From the NCBI GenBank assembly GCA_021789755.1, contig JAJYJD010000098.1:1-11522 (forward strand): a DNA stretch of 11,522 bases, read 5' to 3'. Position 1 is the first letter of the stretch. Each line of letters begins with the position of its first letter. A program made the translations under genes and the position numbers. Of the stretch, positions 7,086-11,522 are shown piece by piece. Source of the stretch: Bacteroidota bacterium. Its GTDB lineage: Bacteria > Bacteroidota > Ignavibacteria > Kryptoniales > JAKASW01. The notes beneath the pieces were generated by a model. It was not told the origin of the DNA and did no database searches. It saw only the letters and a program-made list of their open reading frames with translations.

Positions 7086-9085
7086 CAGAATGCCTGCAAG
7101 ATTCCGAAATGGACGACCATTTCTCTGATGAGGTCCCTGCCGCTTCTCTGGAACATGAACTGGTGTCCGGGCGGTGCACCCGGGTCGTACAACCTGAATC
7201 CGAAATCGACCCGGAGCGGACCAAAGAAGGTGTTGTATCTCAAACCGAATCCGGTAGCCGCCGCAATTGTCTTCAGCGTGATTTGCCTGTAAGTGTTCCA
7301 GAGGTTTCCCGCATCGACGAAGTAGACTCCGCCGAAATCCCCGGCAATGTGAAACCGGTCCTCGAAATTCGTCTCGAACAGCGTATTGCCGCCGTATTCC
7401 GGCGATGTCACATTGCCGAGTTCCCGTGTTCGCCATCCGCGAATGCTCCCCGATCCTCCGGCGAAGAACCTGTAGTTAAGAGGAATCGGGCCGTTCAAAT
7501 CTTCCTGATAAGTACCGTATTCCTGTGCATAGCCGAATTTCGTCTTCATCGCGAAGACATTAGTCGCGTCTCCGTTGAGGGAGAAGAACCATTTCCCGAG
7601 AAGCATGACCTTCCAGTATTGAGCATAAGGGAAGTCGGAATGCTTAAACAGCGAGTGGATGAGGTTGGGTAATACGCCGCCCTCTTCAATCGTCAGGAGA
7701 TTGAAGAAGCCGCTTGTCGGAGAGAAGACGTCGTTCGTCTTGTCTCTCTGCAGGGTGAAAGACAGAATCGAGTTGAACTGCGGGGTCTCGAGTCCCAGTG
7801 GAAGAGGAATAGCTTGCAGAGAGTCGACTTTCGCCCGCTCAACGTCCCAGTCGAGATAGGCTGTTGTATAGTCTGCAAGGCGGTCGCTCACGCGAATCTT
7901 GTTTCTCAGGACGAGCTGCACGTAAGGCATCTGCTTGTCGACCAGGAATGAGACTCCCCAGGTCAGGCTCGTCGCGTTGGAAAAAAAGTAAGGCTGTGTC
8001 AGCTGCGCAGTTGCGTCGATTCTTCCGACTGTCACGGTGTCGCTCAGCACTTTCGAGGTGAATGTTACCAGCTGGAACGATTGCAGGAGGAGGCTCGTGT
8101 TGATGCTGAGCAGCCGGGCGTCGCCAAGGAAGTCGCGGTGCAGATATCCGAGCCCGCCCCCGAAGTTGAAGGCGTTATTTTCATCGTCCATGAGGAGTTC
8201 CGGTTGGATTTCATGCTTCGGACGCGGTCTCAACGAAATGATCCCCGGAAGCGAGTCCGCCGTCGGCGGCTTGCTGGGAGTCGTTATCCTGGCCAGCTCG
8301 AACATATTTAGTGAGTAAAGTCTTTGCTCGCTTTCCGTTTTCTTGGACTGGCTGTACACGTCACCTGGCTTGAACAGCATCTCCCGGAGAACAATTTGCT
8401 TCTCGAAGGGTATCCTGCCGCTGTCGACCGGCAGGACCGACAATTTCCCCCAGCGATACTGTCTACCGGAATAGAAGTAAAGATCCACCCTGGTCGGAAC
8501 CGTGTCGCCGGGCATTCCCGGAGTTACGACGGAGCTGTCCAAGCCTGCGTATGCGTAACCGTCGTTCTGGAGAAGCGCGACGACTCGCTGGACTTCGGCA
8601 TCGACGTGACCGGCGGCATACCTGTCCCCCATTGCGAGAGCGGGTTTCTCTTTCAGGAGCTCTTTGAACTTGCTTGTCGAGTCCGCGATGCCGTGAAGGT
8701 TTACGGCTGTGACGTACGCCGGCGGGCCCTCACTTATTTCAACGGTTATGTCTACGCTCCGATCCTTCTGGTTGTAGTCCAGCGAACTGTCGACCTGCGC
8801 GAAAAAGAATCCGTTGTCGAAGTAAAACTGCCTGATCCTCTGGAGGTCGGCGTTGAGGACGAGAGGATCGAGATACTGGGCGGAATCTCCTATCATATGG
8901 CCGAGTGAATATGTGAACCTCCAGAACGCGGCGGGGGATTGTTTTGTCAGCATTATCTTTCGAAGATTGTCGCTCTTAAAAGACTTGTTCCCGCTAAAAG
9001 AGATCGAACGCACCATGTAGGCTTCCTGTGCGTTCACGACCGGGACGATGAAAAGAAACAGCGCTGAAAGATAGAATAACTTCAT
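7085..9085 (-). CDS. Omp85-family outer-membrane protein (BamA/TamA-like)
   Basis: 666-residue outer-membrane beta-barrel protein of the Omp85 superfamily, which inserts or translocates proteins at the outer membrane. Signal peptide residues 1-19 (MKLFYLSALFLFIVPVVNA, probable cleavage before QEAYM). Then three POTRA-like repeats at about 23-120, 121-208 and 209-292, and a C-terminal barrel from about 300. Diagnostic barrel features: the loop-6 motif SIRGW (547-551), the segment GFGLRYNTFFGPLRVDFGF (612-630) and a terminal phenylalanine as the outer-membrane sorting signal. Three POTRAs and about 666 residues fit TamA-like or lineage-specific paralogues better than BamA, which usually has five POTRAs and about 800 residues. 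No Shine-Dalgarno motif precedes ATG 9085, and only about 20 nt separate it from the upstream gene's terminator. Family certain, subfamily open. Confidence 0.92.
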   Translation of the reverse strand: MKLFYLSALFLFIVPVVNAQEAYMVRSISFSGNKSFKSDNLRKIMLTKQSPAAFWRFTYSLGHMIGDSAQYLDPLVLNADLQRIRQFYFDNGFFFAQVDSSLDYNQKDRSVDITVEISEGPPAYVTAVNLHGIADSTSKFKELLKEKPALAMGDRYAAGHVDAEVQRVVALLQNDGYAYAGLDSSVVTPGMPGDTVPTRVDLYFYSGRQYRWGKLSVLPVDSGRIPFEKQIVLREMLFKPGDVYSQSKKTESEQRLYSLNMFELARITTPSKPPTADSLPGIISLRPRPKHEIQPELLMDDENNAFNFGGGLGYLHRDFLGDARLLSINTSLLLQSFQLVTFTSKVLSDTVTVGRIDATAQLTQPYFFSNATSLTWGVSFLVDKQMPYVQLVLRNKIRVSDRLADYTTAYLDWDVERAKVDSLQAIPLPLGLETPQFNSILSFTLQRDKTNDVFSPTSGFFNLLTIEEGGVLPNLIHSLFKHSDFPYAQYWKVMLLGKWFFSLNGDATNVFAMKTKFGYAQEYGTYQEDLNGPIPLNYRFFAGGSGSIRGWRTRELGNVTSPEYGGNTLFETNFEDRFHIAGDFGGVYFVDAGNLWNTYRQITLKTIAAATGFGLRYNTFFGPLRVDFGFRLYDPGAPPGHQFMFQRSGRDLIREMVVHFGILQAF

Positions 9086-9104
9086 CGGATATAGTTAAAG
9101 ATAC

Positions 9105-9140
9105 AAAAAAGCCCGGCTGAATTCGAGAATTCAACCGGGC
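9105..9140 (-). terminator. Intrinsic terminator after the DUF2795 gene
   Basis: Read on the - strand: GCCCGGTTGAATTC pairs with GAATTCAGCCGGGC (arms 9127-9140 and 9111-9124; one G-U pair), with a tiny loop and a run of six U (9110-9105). On the + strand the same hairpin has a C-A mismatch and no U-run, so it works leftward. It ends the transcript carrying the M23 peptidase and DUF2795 genes. Confidence 0.9.
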
Positions 9141-9159
9141 GGTAAAAAAATATGTCGGT

Positions 9160-9384
9160 CTAGTATTCGCTTTCGTCTTCGTAAAAGAAATCCTCATCGC
9201 TCGGGTAATCGGGCCAGATTTCCTCTATGCTCTCATAAGGCTCATCGGTGTCTTCGAGCTCACGAAGATTTTCAATTACCTCTATCGGTGCTCCGGATCT
9301 CACGGCGTAATCAATCAGTTCATCCTTCGTCGCAGGCCAGGGAGCATCCTCAAGGTAAGTAGCGAGCTCCGGCGTCCATATCAT
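9160..9384 (-). CDS. DUF2795-family small acidic protein
   Basis: 74-residue protein, very acidic at its C-terminus (DEDFFYEDESEY). The core DAPWPATKDELIDYAVRSGA, followed by an ENLRELED segment and EEIWPDYP, matches the short DUF2795 proteins that I recall as widespread in Bacteroidetes and relatives; their function is not known to me. No signal peptide, membrane helix or enzyme motif is visible. ATG 9384 is chosen because a perfect AGGAGG (9398-9393) lies 8 nt upstream, the best ribosome site in the window; a GTG at 9408 would lie upstream of that site. It follows the M23 peptidase gene by 62 nt on the same strand and is followed by a strong terminator. The good ribosome site suggests high expression (inference). 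Confidence 0.9.
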   Translation of the reverse strand: MIWTPELATYLEDAPWPATKDELIDYAVRSGAPIEVIENLRELEDTDEPYESIEEIWPDYPSDEDFFYEDESEY

Positions 9385-9392
9385 ATCATTTA

Positions 9393-9398
9393 CCTCCT
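9393..9398 (-). promoter_or_regulatory. Consensus Shine-Dalgarno for the DUF2795 gene
   Basis: AGGAGG within AAAGGAGGTA, 8 nt before ATG 9384. It decides between the ATG at 9384 and the GTG at 9408, and it contrasts with the absence of any such site before the Omp85 gene. Confidence 0.85.
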
Positions 9399-9446
9399 TT
9401 CTTTCCACGGCGCATAACGCCTTGCATATTCACAAGCTAAACAATT

Positions 9447-10385
9447 TCATTTCGTTGCAAGTTCGCTGTAGGATCCAGCTCCGTTGTACTCGCGCCCGTT
9501 AAAGAAATATGCAGCAGGGTTAACATGAACACCATTTCTTATCACTTCATAATGCAGATGGGGTCCTGTCGAGAGACCCGTATCTCCACTGAGTGCAATG
9601 ACCTGACCTCGTTTCACCTTTTGTCCTTCTCTAACAAGCGCCTTTTCCAGGTGGCCGTACATGGTAGTGTAGCCGAAACCATGATCGATCTCCACCACGT
9701 TGCCGTATCCGCCGCGCGGTCCGACGTAGCTGACAACCCCATCTCCCGCAGCGTGGACATGCGTGCCGACATCGGCGACGATGTCAATCCCCTCGTGCAT
9801 AAGGCGCATATGCAGAATGGGATGAAACCTCAATCCGAAACCGTCCGAGATAATTCCGTTCCGGATCGGATCGATGGCCGGAATATGGGCGAACAATTGC
9901 CGGTTACTCTTGTACTTCTGAAGAATCGCGGCATAACTGTCTTCCTGCAGAGCAGCTTGCCTGCTGAGAGCTTCCAGAGTCCCTGTGGCTCTCGATATCA
10001 GCTTGCTCGCGTCCGCCGACACTCCGAAGTCCGCATTCTCAGCGACACCGCCGACTGCAGCCTTCCGCACATCGGCCGGCATTGCCGGCAAGTTCACCGA
10101 CGTCCTCAACTGGTCGTCGCTCGCGTTGAGAGACTCCATTGTCCGGTTGAATGACTCCAGCCTTCTGTTCAATGAAGAAAGCTGGGCTTTCAGGACAGAA
10201 TTCTCTCTCGCTATGCTATCTGCTCGCAGGCTTTTGAACCCAAACAAATCTATACCCAAATAACCTGACAACATCGTCAGGAATGAGGAAAAGAGCACCA
10301 AGGAGGCTGTCAAGAGCAATAGTCTGCTCTTCCCGATTGCCTTGTAGCTCAGATCAGATTTTGAGTAATAGTACAGTTTCCGCAT
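9447..10385 (-). CDS. M23-family (LytM-type) zinc metallopeptidase, membrane-anchored
   Basis: 312-residue probable murein endopeptidase or divisome/elongation activator. Order: short cytoplasmic N-terminus, one transmembrane helix at about 21-41 (RLLLLTASLVLFSSFLTML), a coiled-coil region at about 55-95 (RADSIARENSVLKAQL...), a linker, and the M23 domain at about 175-295. Zinc and catalytic residues are all present: His197 and Asp201 (HEGID), His245 (MYGHL) and the HLH pair His276/His278 (GPHLHYEV), so it should be active, unlike degenerate EnvC/NlpD-type domains. Anchor plus coiled coil plus M23 is the layout of cell-shape and division hydrolases in Gram-negative bacteria. ATG 10385 has AAGGAT 6 nt upstream. 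A candidate promoter lies about 100 nt upstream; the DUF2795 gene follows in the same direction. Substrate bond not determinable. Confidence 0.92.
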   Translation of the reverse strand: MRKLYYYSKSDLSYKAIGKSRLLLLTASLVLFSSFLTMLSGYLGIDLFGFKSLRADSIARENSVLKAQLSSLNRRLESFNRTMESLNASDDQLRTSVNLPAMPADVRKAAVGGVAENADFGVSADASKLISRATGTLEALSRQAALQEDSYAAILQKYKSNRQLFAHIPAIDPIRNGIISDGFGLRFHPILHMRLMHEGIDIVADVGTHVHAAGDGVVSYVGPRGGYGNVVEIDHGFGYTTMYGHLEKALVREGQKVKRGQVIALSGDTGLSTGPHLHYEVIRNGVHVNPAAYFFNGREYNGAGSYSELATK

Positions 10386-10491
10386 CGGTACATCCTTGTT
10401 CTGGAAGCAGGGATTTGCGCTGCACCAAGCTATGGTCGCAACGCAAAAAGAGCCGTTTTCGACCGGGATTGCCTACCTAAACGACATGTGG

Positions 10492-10520
10492 AAGTTAAAA
10501 AGGGTTGGAGTCTTTGTCAA
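10492..10520 (-). promoter_or_regulatory. Candidate sigma-70-type promoter for the M23 peptidase gene
   Basis: On the - strand a perfect TTGACA (10520-10515), a 17-nt spacer and TAACTT (10497-10492, only three of six consensus bases). Transcription would start near 10485 and leave a leader of about 100 nt. The -35 is excellent and the -10 poor; promoters of this phylum often follow another consensus, so this is tentative. Confidence 0.35.
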
Positions 10521-10584
10521 GCAGAATTTGAACCGGCGAGAAAAAAATCAAAAAAGGTACTTAAGCATCTCGTATCGTACTTCG

Positions 10585-10911
10585 TCAAAACATGGACGGG
10601 AATAGTGCGACGGCAACACCTACCAAAAGCCCATCCAGAATTCCTACTGCCGCAGACAGCAGCACTGCGCTAAGCCATTTCCGATCTACAATCTCGCTGA
10701 TGACAAGTAGTCCGATAATGCCACCGAATCCGCCGGAGATACCGCCTATCAATACTCTCTCCAAGCGAGCCTGATCTGCATGTATGAAATGACTTGCCGA
10801 GGTAACAATAATCGCGATTACCGTCGCGCCTATCAGGCTGCCAAACAGTAAGTCGCGTTGCTCTCTTGTTTTGAACAATTTTCTTGTGTTTTCTACCGCC
10901 GTTACTAACAA
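10585..10911 (-). CDS. Small three-helix membrane protein, unknown function
   Basis: 108 residues; I do not recognise a family. Three hydrophobic segments at about 21-43, 53-73 and 79-105, the second very glycine-rich (GGISGGFGGIIGLL), a pattern that favours tight helix packing. The N-terminus is basic (NTRKLFKTREQR), so it should face the cytoplasm. Start: TTG 10911 is preceded by AAGGA with a 5-nt spacer and gives a sensible MLVTAVENTRKLF start. An ATG at 10971 would add 20 Arg-rich residues with no ribosome site. The even hydrophobic periodicity with polar turns argues for a real gene, but without a homologue in mind the call stays moderate. It lies 68 bp downstream of an intrinsic terminator and 199 bp upstream of the M23 gene. 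Confidence 0.6.
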   Translation of the reverse strand: MLVTAVENTRKLFKTREQRDLLFGSLIGATVIAIIVTSASHFIHADQARLERVLIGGISGGFGGIIGLLVISEIVDRKWLSAVLLSAAVGILDGLLVGVAVALFPSMF

Positions 10912-10978
10912 TGAAGTCCTTGTTTTTGTTCGACGCCGCGACCTCCACGCCCCTCGAGGGCTTCGCCGCATCGCCGGT

Positions 10979-11011
10979 AAAAAAACGAGGCACTCCCGGG
11001 CAGGAGTGCCT
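10979..11011 (-). terminator. Orphan leftward intrinsic terminator
   Basis: On the - strand AGGCACTCC, a 6-nt loop, GGAGTGCCT (perfect 9-bp stem, arms 11011-11003 and 10996-10988), then CG and seven U (10985-10979). It is a strong intrinsic terminator for leftward transcription. No convincing gene lies immediately upstream on that strand. On the + strand only GTTTT follows the stem, so rightward activity would be weak. Confidence 0.85.
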
Positions 11012-11401
11012 GTTTTCCGCAGCGGGAAGAAGAATCTTCACTTGGGGTTTGACCGCTAAATTAGGAGGCTGCATTAGGGCATGCGAGTCGTGCTTCGCGA
11101 TTTGTGGCAGCGTGGGATAACTAAGCGGCAAGACCTTCTTCCCATGTCAGGGGGCTGTTTGCGGGTATGCAACTTTATAAACTCTTTTTCCCGCCCGCCT
11201 GTCGGCACCCTGAAGTCTTCACATCGATTAAATGAACAAACTCTTGTGCTTCTGTTTATATTTATTCCAATATCGTGCCAGAAAATCTCGTCGAATAATG
11301 GACGCTTTCGCTCGGTTGCGGCAAGGTCAGGTCGCAAGTCGCGAAAAGAAGTTGCAGAACGCGAAATCGATCCGTGGATGCCCTCCAATTTCTCCCGTTC
11401 T
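11012..11401. other. Gene-free stretch with inverted repeats; possible leftward ncRNA
   Basis: No frame here gives a credible protein; frames on both strands are Arg/Ser-rich and lack usable ribosome sites. What it holds: complementary arms GGGAAGAAG (11024-11032) and CTTCTTCCC (11135-11143); CCCTGA (11208-11213) with TCAGGG (11147-11152), enclosing CCCGC (11190-11194) with GCGGG (11161-11165). Together with the terminator at 10979-11011, this would suit a structured leftward RNA of about 200-300 nt. I could not match it to tmRNA, RNase P RNA, SRP RNA or 6S RNA. A weak leftward promoter (TTGCCG, 18 nt, CATTAT; 11324-11295) exists. It may equally be decayed sequence. Confidence 0.35.
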
Positions 11402-11430
11402 TTGAATCCTCAATAATTTCGGCTTATATT
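11402..11430 (+). promoter_or_regulatory. Promoter of the NYN-domain gene, leaderless geometry
   Basis: TTGAAT (11402-11407), a 17-nt spacer and TATATT (11425-11430). The expected start of transcription, 6-8 nt downstream, falls on 11436-11438, the ATG itself. No ribosome site lies between. Confidence 0.55.
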
Positions 11431-11435
11431 TTTTC

Positions 11436-11522
11436 ATGAAGTGGTTAATCGACGGTTACAACGTTATTCTTTCGGATGCGAAGCTGGGAATGCTGTTCCG
11501 CAACGATGGGGAAGCGGGACGT
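11436..11522 (+). CDS. NYN/PIN-like (YacP/Rae1-type) protein, 3'-truncated by window edge
   Basis: Only the first 29 codons are in the window. They read MKWLIDGYNVIL followed by SDAKLGMLFRNDGEAGR; the opening is the hallmark first strand of NYN/PIN-like nucleases of the YacP family, with the conserved metal-binding Asp6 and Asn9 of the DGYN motif. The B. subtilis homologue Rae1 is a ribosome-associated mRNA endonuclease; the same role here is inference. It faces rightward, away from the rest of the window. The start codon is not preceded by a ribosome site and sits at the predicted transcription start. The short length visible limits the confidence. Confidence 0.7.
   Translation, partial: MKWLIDGYNVILSDAKLGMLFRNDGEAGR

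Noticed and set aside
7086..7436. N-terminal extension of the delta' gene up to 7436
   Set aside because: The extra 117 residues are another frame of the Omp85 gene and have no delta' character; the family start is at 7085.
10521..10537. tRNA T-arm-like GCCGGTTCAAATTCTGC on the - strand
   Set aside because: The would-be stem has a mismatch, no partner acceptor strand lies 60-75 nt upstream, and there is no anticodon or D-arm pattern.
10951..10960. Perfect palindrome CCCTCGAGGG
   Set aside because: Single short copy with no flanking symmetry or second site; not enough to call an operator.
11267..11280. TGGCACG on the - strand suggesting a sigma-54 promoter
   Set aside because: The -12 element does not match: TTGG rather than TTGC and one base out of the required spacing.
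11319..11362. GGTCAGGTCGC...AAGAAGTTGCAG on the + strand resembling the SRP RNA core
   Set aside because: The conserved GGAA tetraloop and the GGAAGCAGC side of the core loop are missing, and the flanks do not pair.
11074..11388. 104-residue - strand frame in the gene-free stretch
   Set aside because: Low-complexity Arg/Ser/Thr-rich composition, no ribosome site, no recognisable family, and its stop lies well before the terminator.

Overview
The window reads as an ordinary chromosomal, mostly housekeeping stretch of a bacterium of the Bacteroidetes/Chlorobi/Ignavibacteria (FCB) group. This placement is inference. It rests on the small DUF2795 protein with its PATKDELIDYA...EEIWPDYP sequence, the style of the delta-prime subunit and MetRS, an outer-membrane Omp85 protein (so a Gram-negative cell), and moderate GC content. 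I see no phage, insertion sequence, CRISPR array or defence island.

Layout. (1) 2-760, + strand: the 3' part of a Y-family DNA polymerase IV gene ending in a clamp-binding motif, followed by a strong hairpin. (2) 814-1788, + strand: a membrane-anchored or exported NHL beta-propeller protein, whose end overlaps by 12 bp the end of the convergent block. (3) 9085 down to 1777, - strand: a compact five-gene block, Omp85-family protein > holB (clamp-loader delta') > ricT (PSP1 family) > metG (methionyl-tRNA synthetase) > D-2-hydroxyacid dehydrogenase. The first three genes overlap or touch, metG follows ricT closely, and a 69-nt gap precedes the dehydrogenase. (4) 10911 down to 9105, - strand: a small three-helix membrane protein, an M23 metallopeptidase and a DUF2795 protein, ending in a clear intrinsic terminator only about 20 nt before the Omp85 start. 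(5) 10979-11435: a leftward intrinsic terminator with no gene feeding it and about 420 bp of gene-free sequence with inverted repeats. (6) 11436-11522, + strand: the first 29 codons of a NYN-domain (YacP/Rae1-like) nuclease behind a promoter that would give a leaderless message.

Functionally the central block joins outer-membrane assembly, replication (delta'), RNA-processing control (RicT), translation (MetRS) and a 2-ketoacid reductase. The order holB-ricT-(...)-metG recalls the holB-yaaT-...-metS cluster of Bacillus subtilis, so part of it is an old gene neighbourhood. I find no convincing undescribed system. The best leads are the orphan terminator with folded sequence at about 10979-11213, the leaderless NYN start, and the hairpin with a mini-ORF between the polymerase and NHL genes.
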